A DNA stretch of 64,000 nucleotides from Larix kaempferi (Eukaryota > Streptophyta > Pinopsida > Pinales > Pinaceae): NCBI GenBank assembly GCA_027924585.1, contig BSBM01000643.1:19765001-19829000 (forward strand), written 5' to 3'. Of the stretch, positions 47,701 to 60,200 are shown in pieces. Position 1 is the first letter of the stretch. Every line of letters begins with the position of its first letter. The position numbers and the translations under genes are program-made. The notes beneath the pieces were generated by a model that searched no databases, was not told where the DNA came from, and worked only from the letters and a program-made list of their open reading frames with translations.

Positions 47701-50700
47701 TCTTTATATGCAAAGGGTGAGTTGTAGGAACTTATCATTATGGTTTGTGCAAGAGGGGGGCAACTGTGCCGGTGCTTCCACCTTCCATCAACAACCCTAC
47801 CTACTTTTAGAACTTTGGGATCACTTGAAACATGTGGAATGAGCTAGAGAGCCAATGTGCTATCACCAGCTCATGGTGGGGGTATCTCCACAATACTCTA
47901 GACTTTGGCACATATATGCCACAATTATTTTTAACCTTCTAGAACTACATAATTCACTACATATACGATTTGCCACAAATTAGAGAATTGCGATACATGA
48001 ATTGGTAGGTTATGCCTTATTACACAACATAATTTTGTTTCTTCCAAATGAAAAAAAAACACTTCAATTCTAAATTCTAATAAGCTACCATGTTGCATAA
48101 AATTGAACCAACTAGGGAAGGTTATCTCTTAAGAGAGTGGCTTTATAGGATATGGAAACAAGGACTTGGCCACAAAATTTAGTGAGTTAGTCCTAGGTAG
48201 ACTCTCCAAAAACACAATACCATAAGAGATGTTTGAGGTGGCCACATAATGGGCACTTAGATCGAGGAATACGAAGGTGTATCAATATGTTGCCATGAGA
48301 AAATTTCCCAAGGATGAGGGACCAAGAAAAGGAAGCCTCCTTAGGCTTGGCTAAGAGTTTGCAAAAGTTACACAGCTAGAAGAGGCAAGTCATTTGCTTA
48401 GACTTGAGCTCTCGAAGCTTATTCAAGTGATTGTTCAAAATAGGCTTATGGAAAAGAGCTTTATAGTCATTAGAGGGCTTGTATTTCATTAAGACCTTGG
48501 CCTTCTATTTCTAATCCTCCTACTAGGCTTCAAGAGGTTGCGTTCAAGAAATAGCATGTCAAGTTGGCTAATCTAAATTTGATTTTCAGCATTGGCCAAG
48601 ACACCCAATGCCAAGTATGGGCATCAAAAATGTATTTGACAATGTTGATGCTTCTTCTAAAAAATCTCAAGGCCAAGAACTATGCTTTCTTGACTAAACT
48701 TTACCTCTATGCCACAAAACTAGAGAACACCATAGGGAATAGTCATTGGGGGACAAACCAAATTTGAGGGCTTGGCATTTCTAGTTGAGATGGGGTTTGA
48801 TAGCCTTCTATATAGTTGGAGCAACAAAAGTTCCTTTCACCTTTGCACAAGTTGGGGTGATAATGGAAGTTTGTAAGTTGAGATCCATCTAGTATTTCTT
48901 GCCTATGAAGCTCTTCGGTGATTGCAGTTACTTAGAAGCTCCTTCTAGGCTTCATTCCCTCCCAACAAATCGATCACAATGTCACACAGAGCTTGGGTTG
49001 GAGTAAGAGCCTTAATAATCCCCCATACCTCCCCAATCCTTGGGAGTGATTCAAAGGCTCCAATTTACTCAATGGAAGCCTTTTTCCCCTGTCAATGTTG
49101 GCCCAAAGAAAGATAATGCAGAGATTTCTCAAGTTGCTAGTAAGCACTGACAAAATGAACTCAAGAGGAGGAATATTGCACATGGGTGGTTGCTTAGTTT
49201 TTAGTGTATATTTGAAATTTGGCAACCAAAGCCATGGCCACAATGAACAACTTTTCAATCGTCTTTTCCAATATCTAAAGGACCAGATTCCAAAGTTTCT
49301 TGGCTGAAGCTTAAAAGGCAAACAATGTGTGAAGGAACCTAAAAATTTGGTTAGGTTGGATCCAAGACCATCCCTGCTCAACAAGTTAGTGAGGCATATC
49401 CTTAAGGGTTTGGTTGTAGCATTGAGTTTCATCATAATGTATTCTAGAACCCTAGGTATCATATGAAATTTACCCATGGATTCTTGATAATCAGGGATGG
49501 TCAGGAAAGAGTTATCTGCCAAGTGACCATTCACCATTTGCCCAAACCCTTGCCCTAGGAGAGATGAAATAGCCCAAGGTATGTTCCAGGCAACGCCACT
49601 CCCCCCACGTTCCCAGGCTGTTTACTGCTGGAAACACGTATCGTACGGCATGGAAACACGTTTCCGTACGGACGAGCGCGTTTCCCGAGATGGAAACATC
49701 TCCCCTCCGTACGGAAACACGTTTCCGATACGGTTGTGTTCTGTAAGGTTGCGTTTCCATTTTCTTTTTGCCTGGATGATGAAAAATATCTTCCTATTCA
49801 GGAGTAGTTGGTAGTATTAAATGGTAATATTAAATTCTTAAAGTAAAAGTTACATTCTCGTTATATTTCATTTTCTATCCTTTACTTAAATTTTTAACAT
49901 TACCATTAATTGTTTCAGGATGTTTGAGAGGTTCCAACCTCATCGGACTTCATATGCAAAAAGTAGAATTTTAGATTCTATTCAAAATTCAGCAACCTTA
50001 AGAGTTTTCAGGATTTCAGGATTGCAAAGTTTCCATCAGTTTCTATCATGTATGAGGGTATGGGATTGGCATTTAATCAAGCACATCGAACCCTGTATGT
50101 ACCTTGATGTTGGTGGTGTTGATTGTTGAACTCCTTTGTCATAACCTTAATAAAAATGTACTCTTCACTTAAGCAAAATCACTTATTAAGCATGGGAAGC
50201 GTTTTCTATTAGGAAGTTTCATCAAAATTGTAGGGTGTTGAGTCATTGACTAATGTCCTTGGAGGATCAACTTTGAGATTCAAGTTAGAGGCAAAGGCTA
50301 GAGTGTCGAGGAGGGAGGCATAGGGTGTTATTGATGAATAGGATCCCAATATAAGCAATGATTCGTTGACATGTATGATTTATGATTTATGTTTCACATT
50401 CATTTTTTTAAATGTCCTTGCTTATGTGAAAATCCTCACAACAGATCTAAGAGCTGATGTATACCTCACAATGAAAGAATTTAGGAATAAGATTACGAGT
50501 GAATAATGCAGTAAGAGAGCAACAGAATAATAATACAGTAGAACTCAGATAGAAGCAAAATAACTTCACACACACTAATTAATTAATCACAATATGGACA
50601 AATAAGTAGTACAATGCATGAGGATTTGAATGCCAAGGTGGCAATTCGAATTAGCCTTCATGGAGTGATCAAAAGATCACTGAAGTGTCATCGGAGCACA

Positions 50701-51208
50701 ACTAGAAGTCTATCTCATCATTAGTGGAGTCATCAATGCTCAAGTAACTGTCAACCATCAGTCAAACTAAGTCTAACTGAGTGTGGTAGGTGTAACTGGA
50801 ACTAACTGAATGAAGGAGGCTCAGTGGAGGGCACATGAGGAGCTAACTGAAGTCAGAATGAGCAGTCTAGTCACACTGGAGGTCCATCGGAGTGGTAAGG
50901 TTAGTTAAGAGTCAGTCAAGCCTAAAATCAAGGAGAGAACTCAGTTAACTGAAGACAACTGGACTGGTAGGTGAAGAAGGGCGCCTTTGTCAAGTGGATG
51001 GTGAGATGTGGGCGCATCACTGGCTAGGAGGGCTCAATCTGAGTGGAAATAAGCTCTCGAGTGCTGGAAGACTAGGGACTAGGTGCTGGAGGTATCAACC
51101 TGATGACTGGGCAGCATGCGGATGCATGCAGGAATGCATGCAAGACTGAAAATGCAAATGATGAAAATGCTGGCAGGACTAGGATATAGTATAGGAATAT
51201 CCTAACAT

Positions 51209-51251
<43 letters not shown>

Positions 51252-54200
51252 CGCGTTTCCCTGTTTCCAAAATTTTGGGGGGGTCATGTTTCCAACACGT
51301 CCCTGTTTCGGAAACTCGTCCCCGTTTCGTTCAACTTAGAGCCTAAGGCTTTTGCTGACATGAGCAATCTTTCTAGATATATTTGAAGAGCCACACATTC
51401 TTCGACTCACACATTTTGCTGGACATATAGGTTGAAGCCTAAAAAAGAGTCGACACTGCTCTAAGGAAGAATTGTCCAAAACCCAAAGCCTTAAGCATGG
51501 CCTAACTGAAGGGCCACTCAAACCTGTCAGAAGCCTTCCTAAAGTCAATCATGATGAAGAAGTTTGATAACATTATCAAAAAGAATAGTTGTCTGCTAAA
51601 GCCCATCTACTCCATGTGATACCCTTAGGCAAGATATGCTTAATAGGCATGGGTAGGGCCTTTGTCAAAATCTTATGGGACATTCAATTGGGTAACTTGT
51701 CTCCAACAGGTAATGAGCTCAAGGTACCTAGGCTTTGGATGAACCAAATGATTCCTTTGTTTATGAAAGCTCCCAGTGGTTTTTTTTAATAACTTCTTTG
51801 TATAGCTGGATCAAATCAAACTACAAGTGCTATGAGAGTGCCAACATGGCTCTCATTACTCCTTGATCCAAGCCTTGACAATGGTCTCTAAATGTACATG
51901 ACTAGGAAATTCCCTGAGTAGTGGGTGCTTTTGTACAAGTTACACATTTTTATCATACTCAAAACATAAATATCAATGGGAGTGTCCTTGGGGGGATGAC
52001 CATTACTCGATATATGATGAGAGTCTTCAACTTGGGAAATCAAAAAAGAGAAAAAAAATCAACAAAACTCGGCAAGTATAAATTGGACTTGAAAATCTTA
52101 AAAAAACTCAGTGTCTTCAAAAACTCAAAAACAATCGAAAAATTGGGTTTTTGCACCAGTGATCATTACCTTGTGATAAACCTTCAAAACAAATTTTCAA
52201 TGTGGCTTTGGGGAACAACCATTGCTTGCAGTGTCTACCGATAGAGCAATCATGAATTGCAATAATTGATGTCGGGTCATGGCTCAACTTTGATCCCTAG
52301 AGAAGTCAAAGGCCTTGTGGTGAGTGGAGGTGAGCCAGTCAGGCCCAACAAAAGCTAGCTAAATTGGCAGGATGAGAAGTAATGGTGACAAGGACAAAAC
52401 CAACATGCATGCACCACATATTCATCAAACCATAGTCATAGTACCCGTTTGAGTTTGGGAAGACATGCTAGGTAAACTTGACCTATCTTGGAAATGGATC
52501 GGTTTAGATTGGATTGGCAAGATCCAATGAGTCTTCGTTAGACTCAGCCAGGTTTGATAGGTCAGCCTGTGTCAAACAATTACCCTATGTTTTAAAAGGC
52601 CAGAAGGGACATTCATCCCACTTTTTTACTTTTCTCTAAGTGTCTTTTGGAGCAAGCCTCTGCAATATAGTTTTTGGCATTTTGCACAATGAGACCTAAG
52701 TCATCTTTGAGATGAGGCCATTGAAATGAAAGATGTTAACCCAACATCTGATTGGATTGTTGAGGATGGTGAGTTCCCCCAACCATTGTTTTAGAGGACA
52801 AAGTGTTGTAGTTGGAGCAGATCACTAATGCATGGGAAGGGTTGGGAGGGCTTTTTGTTTTCCCTCAATACTGGGATGATCATGTATTATGTGTCATGCC
52901 ATATGATTCAGTTTGACACTGGACAATGTGTTAATGTTCATTTTGGTTTCTAACATCATGCCATGTTCTATGGTGTTTTTGATATATGATGTGCTTAGTT
53001 ATAAAATTTTGGGATTCCAAATTTGTTATTTTGGCATTATATTCAATGTAATCTTTCGTATCTAATTTCAATGCAACTTATATATATTTATATATTTCTG
53101 GAAATTATGTGTTTTTTGTATTTATATATTTCTGGAAATTATGTGTTTTTTGTATTTATATATTTCTGGAAATTATGTGTTTTTTGTATTTATATATTTC
53201 TGAAAATTATGTGTCTTTGCGAATTTGAGTCAAGTTTGACCCTTCTTTTAAAGCAAGCCTTCTGCTCAGTCAAGTTTCGTTACTTTGCATCAAATCCTAA
53301 TTCTCCTTCGAGCGCCTACTTCAAGGGAGTAAATTCCAGTCATTTTGAAGGAGCAGAAATACTTGTGGGAGACCATTTTAGTGTTCAAAATGTTCAAAAT
53401 ATATTGGATATGCAAGATAAGGACAAGTTCATGAAACACACCGATTGAAACAGGAAGATGGAAACAAATGGAAAGAGTAGATTGCAAATATCTCCTTTGT
53501 GACGAACAAGTAATTGAAGATGAAACTGTTGTGCTGTTAAATTATCCTAGATATGATAAGATCAGACTTCAGTATTGATTGCATCAGTTTCAGCCCAGCA
53601 CCCCGAGTGCATTGCTGAATTTTCTATCCAAGCATGTAGGAAGCTTTGTTAAGAAGTTATAGAATATATGAAAAAAAATCTTTCTACCATAGGTGAAGAT
53701 GAAACAGTTTGATAAATTTATTGATTTACAATGTATTTTGTATTCGCATGTCACATGTAATCTGTTTTTGATGACAAACCCCAGCTCCTGTTTGGGTTTC
53801 TCTAGGATGAAAATTTTATTTTATTTCATTTCTGTTTCATTTGCCTCTTGGTCGAGGAAGGAGGATGGAAACATTTTCAAATATTTATTCAAAGGAGAGT
53901 ATTTCTTACTCGAGTGTTGGTGCTTTTGTTAGTTCTCCAACATGCAAACTGGTGAGTGGGACAGAAGGAATCACTAATCAGCCATTCAAATTTCAAACCA
54001 TTTGCAGACTCAAACAAACACATTTGAATCATATTAATAGAAAGAGAGAAGGAAAAGAAAATGGTTGTTGGGGGATGTTGCCCCTATAAATGGTAAATCA
54101 CAGCCTTTTAAACCTCTTCTTGTTGGTCTTCTCTTGAAATGCCCACTTTCTTAAGTACACACCCCAAGTTAGATTTGGCCCCACGATGCTTTGGAAAGAA

Positions 54201-57200
54201 TCCTTACTCCACAAATAAGAAGAGTTTCATTTATGAACAAATATTGGATGCAAAGTGATGTTTTTTTTTTGAAAATGTTGAACGATTTTAAGAATGCCCT
54301 TAGGTTTTGAGAAGGGCATGGTCATTCTTTTGGAAGCCAGTCTGAGGTGAAGCTGTGTTTCTAGTAGTTAAACATCTGAGTGCATCTTATGCAACTTCTA
54401 CATGTAATTGAGTTGCATGTGGAAAGTCGATCGTTGATAACTCGTAACTAGCTAGTTGTGATTGCCCTACAGAATTGCAGTTGGATATAACTGGCTAATT
54501 TTCTTCGAAAATTGAAACTCTCAAAAGTATTTTTTGCCTGAAATCATTTTTAGAGTATATAATTAAAATGGTACTATCTAGTATATAGATAGTTAAGTTA
54601 GAAGTTCCACTTTGGAATAAAGTTGACGTATTATGCTATAATTTAACGTTATTTATAAGTTTCTAATTAAAGGAATATAGGGAGACTCAGTCAAAGATTC
54701 TTCTTAAGATCCATGATTTTGCACTCCAATCTTATCTTGTTGATTATGTTTATAGCTTTCATTGGTTATCATCTACTCCATCATATAATAAATATAATAT
54801 AATATAATGAGTGAAGTGGCAGCAGAGAGAGATGTACTCACATAAAAGATATATTTTCAAAAAATGAGAGATGTACTCATGTATTTCCGAAAAATGAAAG
54901 ATGTGTTCCTTGTGGTTTTGTCTCTCTTTTGTTGCTTTTCAATTTTCTACTATTGTTATGTGCATTATCTAACATGGTATCAGAGTGCATGGTAAGTGTT
55001 GGCCTCTGGGGAGGGTTGTGTAAGTTTTAAACCTGTGCAGAGAAGCAAAGCATACAGATTCTTTTTAAGCAAAACAGAGATTACACCACAGCATTCACAC
55101 ATAATACACAGATTTACTCTGGAACCCTTTAACCGAGAAAACCAGCAAAACTTAGAGCCACACCTCTTATTTTCTCATATTGATTATTAATCACTCACAA
55201 TACAAATATAGGTATTCCGCAGCATCCAAAACCCTAATCCGTTAACCCGGATTAGAAAATAGACTCCAATCCCTTAACCGGTATTAAATTAAATATTTTT
55301 AGAAAGAACCCAAAAATAGCTCAAAACATTTTGAACTCGCTTCACTCGGCCCATTTCCGATGTCTGCTTCGCGGAATGGGGAGGGTGTCGGCTGCTCCCC
55401 CCCTATAACCCCCCTGAGCCAGCGCTTAGCGCACCACCCAACGCATATGGTAGAGCACTAGATGGAGGGGATTGTCAGGGGAGCGCAATAGGCATGAATA
55501 TATGTAGCTCAAGGTGTGCAGTGACCACATTTTTTAGGCCCATGGTAGCATGCATTTTGAGTAGCAGATTGCATTTACAGACCTGTAGCAGAGATGCATC
55601 CTGAGGAGCAGCGTGGGAGTAAAAAAATAGACATGTGGGACAATGCACACACATTGAGATCAGTCGTGCAAAATTGAATGAAATGGTCTGAAAACAACAT
55701 GGGACATGCACACAACCTGAGGAGTGCAGAACAAGCCTTAAAACATGTCAGAAAATATAAATTTTGTGCATGGAAATTAAGGAACTTGTGCACAGATTTA
55801 GATGTAGGAAGCATGCATTCCAAGGCATGCCAAATAGGGACAGAAAATGAGAAGTGGTTTTCCTATGGTTCTCTCTCTCATTTGTTGCTCTACAATTTGC
55901 TACTATTGTTATCTTCATTATGTAACATGGTATCAAAGCCACAACCAGTTTTGGCATCTGGGAAATGGTGAAAGGTGATCTGAAATTGGATTACAACAAT
56001 CGTTTAAGTCTATTGGAAGGCTGAGTTGGATAATGAGGTAAGGCAAAATACTAGGATTAAGCTAAGGCAAAACTTAGGAAGTTAGGAGGCTTCTTCAACA
56101 AGTACACGAAGTCCATTGACAAGAAAGTCACATCAACAAGAGGTCTATCAATGGGAATCTCTATGACAAGAGGTCCATTGATTAGCAAAGTTGATTTTCT
56201 CGAAAGTAAGATCCACAATTGAAACAAACACACTGTACAACAGTGTTTTAATAACCTGTCCGGTACGAACCGGAACCGGCCAAAGGAAATGGAACAATGA
56301 ACCGGCGGTCAACTTGGACCGGGGGTCCGGTTTGGTAATGAACCGGCCCTAACCTGCCTGGTTCATTACCAAACCGGCCCTAACTGGCTGGTTCCGTAAT
56401 AACCTTGCCGGCCAGCTAAAAGAACATGTCCGCGGGCCCAGAATTGGATTACAACAATGGTTTAAGTCTATTGGAAAGGATAATGAGGTAAGGCAAAATA
56501 CTAGGATTAAGCTAAGGCAAAACTTAGGAAGTTAGGAGGCTTCTTCAACAAGTACACGAAGTCCATTGACAAGAAAGTCACATCAACAAGAGGTCTATCA
56601 ATGGGAATCTCGATGACAAGAGGTCCATTGATTAGCAAAGTTGATTTTCTCGAAAGTAAGATCCACAATTGAAACAAACACACTGTACAACAATGTTTTA
56701 ATAACCGGTCCGGTTCGAACCGGAACCGGCCAAAGGAAATGGAACAATTAACCGGTGATCAACTCGGACTGGGGGTCCGGTTTGGTAATGAACCGGCCCT
56801 AATCGGCCTGGTTCATTACCAAACCGGCCCTAACTGGCTGGTTCCGTAATAACCTTGCCGGCCAGCTAAAAGAACATGTCCGCGGGCCCAGAATTGGGTT
56901 TTTTAAAATTTAATTGGTTTTTTAATAAAAAAGCAAAAAACATAAACCTAATTCGCCCTCCAAACAACAATAAATAAGTCTAATGGTTTCAAATATACAT
57001 ATTATGTGTCTAATGGTTTGAAATATAGCTTGGAATGTTAAATATAATGTTTATGATTAAAATTGTAATTTTTTTTGTATTTTTTAATAGTCCGTTTCAT
57101 TGAAATCAAACCGCTCCGGTTCATTACCGGTTCCGGTTCCGGTCCGAGTTGACCCCTGACTGGTTTGATTCCCGGTTCCGGTTTTTAAAACATTGCTGTA

Positions 57201-60200
57201 CAAAAGTAGGGTCCATGTTGTTAAAGGGCATGGAGATTACAACTACTATCAGCTAGAAAGAAGCCTGTACTAAAAAACGATCTAACGATCTTTACATTCT
57301 TGGTTTAAATAGAAGTTTGCTTTTTGTCATCCATTTGTGTTTTCTGTATCTGTCTCTTGTGAGTAGGTTGATTACATGAGTAGATTTGTTAAAAGATGTG
57401 AATCCTGCAAAGTTGATTTTCTCGAAAGTAAGATCCACAATAGATGATTGTTGGGCTACTTGTGATTCAAAAGAAGGGAGATGTGTAACATGTTTGCCGA
57501 TGGAACAACACAAGGAAGTTGATGACACAAGTAGAGTTTGGAGAGGAAGTAGAGTGTTGGAGCTTGTGCCTGTAGAGATTTGTGGTGCAATGATTACATT
57601 GACATTGTCAGGAGGCAGGTACCTTTTGCTGCTTGATTTTTCACAGAAATGATTGGTCTTCGTTATTAAAGAAAAGTCAGATACCTTAGATGCTTTGAAT
57701 AAGTGTAAGGAAATAGTAAAAGGAGAATGTGGTAGAATGATAAGCTCTCTCGAGGTAAATAGTGGAGAGGAGCTTGTTATGTTTGTTGACATTTGTTAAA
57801 AAGAGGGGATTTAGGGGCAAAAAGGTAATTGTGAAAGGAAAAGAAGTATAATAGACATAATCATGGTATGGATGCTGCTGCATGGAAAATCAGTTCCAAA
57901 TATATGTTAGGCTGAAGCGAGCCATACAACAACATATTTGCTGAATTGGAGTGACACCAGAGGAGTTATAGAAGTCATATCTGAGGAGGCATGGTCTAGG
58001 AAGACACCAAAGGTAAGCCATTTGAAACTCTTTGTTTGACTTGTGCCAAGGGAATTTGACATGTGCCTAGGCAATTTGACTTGTGATTAGATGAAAACAA
58101 TTGTAGAAAGGTGCGATTTGTAGGTATGGATCATCCATAAGAGCAGCAGTTTGCAGGTGTGCCATATGGAGGGAAATATGCAGGTGTGGATGAGACTCTA
58201 TATAGCCTATGGCAGGTCCTACAGTCTGGTTTACTTGGGTAACTAGGTTTAGAAATTAGCAGCTTTTCAAAGTTGACCAGTCTACATCTGTGGTAGGTAT
58301 GCTGAAATTGTCAGCCAACATTGCCATACTCATCCAGCTGAAGATTAGTAGTTGATCATGTGGTTGGCAAGGTAACTTAGCGTCAACCACACTGGTTACA
58401 TGTCATGCAGTGAACATTACCTTTCAATTAGTGACAACTTCAAAATCTCATTTTTGGAGTGCACTTGGGAGGGACATGTGATGTCTATAAGAGGCATGGA
58501 GGTGTGAGATTGTGGATGGAAGGTTGTAGGATTTCCAGAAGTATTGCTATTTCCAGTTGCTGATTTGTTGTACAACTCAGGCATGCGGCAGACAATTTCT
58601 ACAACTTGCCCTGTCCAGATAAGTTGATTATGTTTTAGGACAAGCAGTTGTATGTAATATGACCATTAAGGGAGGGCATTATAGTGTTAGTTAATGGTCC
58701 TACCTTGTACTTAGGTATTTAAGCTAGAAAGTACATTTTGGAATAAAGTTAGCGTATTATGACTTTAGTTTAACTTAAGTATTTAATTAGTTTCTAATTA
58801 AAGTACAACGAACAGTCACTCACTCTATGTGCTCATCTAAAAGCTAAATTTCTGAAAAGTGAGAAATGCCATTTGTATGGTTGCCTCTTTCATTTGTTGC
58901 TCTGCAAATTTTTGCTACTATCATGTGAAAAATTTAACATCATATTTGGAACGCAAAAGTGGTTCACCCAGAACACAACTTGTTCACTTGACAGTGGATT
59001 ATTGGAGTTCATTTCAGTAAAGATATACAATCACAAAACTATTGTCAAATGGAAAGTTTAGGTCATGAGATTTCAAGATTCTGCAGAAAAAGGTTACAAC
59101 GTACAAGTAAAATCTAATGTCAATTCATGTGTTATATAAGCTACATCTATGCATCCTTTCTTTCTGTAAAAGAGTATATGCATATGATTATTTCTTTTGT
59201 TGAACACGGTCTCTCAAATATTTCTAATCGACTTCAAATTCTTGCTGTCTGCCATGCATCATATCTATCTTTTTATTCAAGATGCTGTTTTGTCATGAAA
59301 ACATCCATTTTTAAATAATTCCATAGTATTTCAACTTATACTATAATGCTTTATATTAAAAACATACTGATATTTTTATAATATTTTGCAGTGAATATTC
59401 AATGCAGCTGAATGCATCACGTATCAAAGTGCTGCAAGCCCAAGATGACTTGGTTTGTTCAATGAAGGAAACTGCAGGAAAGGAAATTCTGGCCATTAGT
59501 CAGGACCACCATTTGTATAAAAGGCTTCTAAAAGATCTGATTGTGCAGGTAGAAAATAACGTGGCAGATAGGAAATTCATTCAGTTAGGAAATTCTGCCT
59601 TTTCTGCTGATAACTAACAATATCCAAATCAATTGATTCAGGGTCTGCTGAGGTTGAAGGAACCGGCATTACAACTGCGTTGCAGAAAGTCTGACAGGTG
59701 GTTGGTAGAATCTATTCTGGAAGAGGCAAAAGAGGAATATGCAAAAAAAGCGAATGTACATGCACCTCAGATAATCCTTGATGAACAAACTTATCTTCCA
59801 CCTGAACCAAGACCTGATGGAGTTGGTAGTTCTTGGTAATCTTTCGATTATTATGATATCTATTTTGAACATGGTCATAAGGACTGTTTTTATACCAGTA
59901 TTTAATGCAATTTATACTTGCAGTTTTCATTGAAGGCACTAACAATATCTTGTCACTTGTGTCCATTTACAGTGCCGGCGGTATAGTTTTGGCATCAAAA
60001 GATGGTAAAATTGTTTGTGAGAACACACTTGATGCCAGATTGGATGTTGTATTCCGGCAGAAGCTTCCAGAGGTGTGTGATCTAAAACTTTTTTGTTAAT
60101 GTTTATATAACATATTTATAATAGCATTCAACATTGTTATTGTGTTCATAGAGTGATTGAACAAGTCCAGCCATAAATGCACGGGATTATAAAAATCTGT

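Larger units (their letters stand above)
48130..51940 (-). pseudogene. Third LINE: RT and zinc-binding domain, decayed
   Basis: Read leftward. PVGDKLPN and SHKILTKALPMPIKHILPK (51600..51720) correspond to NWRPITLLNVSYKI-type RT fingers. FFIMIDFRKASDRFEWPF (51490..51560) is the LDFxKAYDRVEW motif. MVNGHLADNSFLTIPDYQ (49537 on) is the active-site region, with ADN in place of ADD. IIFLWANIDRGKRLPLSKLE and GLGRYGGL (49000..49120) follow. KPKEASFSWSLILGKFSHGN and CPLCGHLKHLLWYC (48200..48370) are the zinc-binding region. Stops and shifts are frequent. A TIR element at 49579..51339 splits it. ORF1 is not seen upstream. Confidence 0.75.
30401..59391 (+). other. Intron 2 of the subunit E gene (29.0 kb)
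   Basis: GT...AG, phase 2. It holds sense elements (non-L1 LINE remnant, Copia with 3' LTR, decayed Copia near exon 3) and antisense elements (Gypsy-type, LINEs, Copia LTRs), plus several hAT insertions and tandem duplications, each listed separately. Confidence 0.92.

Noticed and set aside
53023-53448. 141-codon plus-strand ORF
   Set aside because: Its openness comes from the 34-bp repeat, whose unit keeps the frame open. The composition is Ile/Phe/Tyr/Cys-rich and unlike any protein.
57292-57792. 166-codon minus-strand ORF
   Set aside because: It is the complement of a recognisable Copia integrase remnant on the plus strand.
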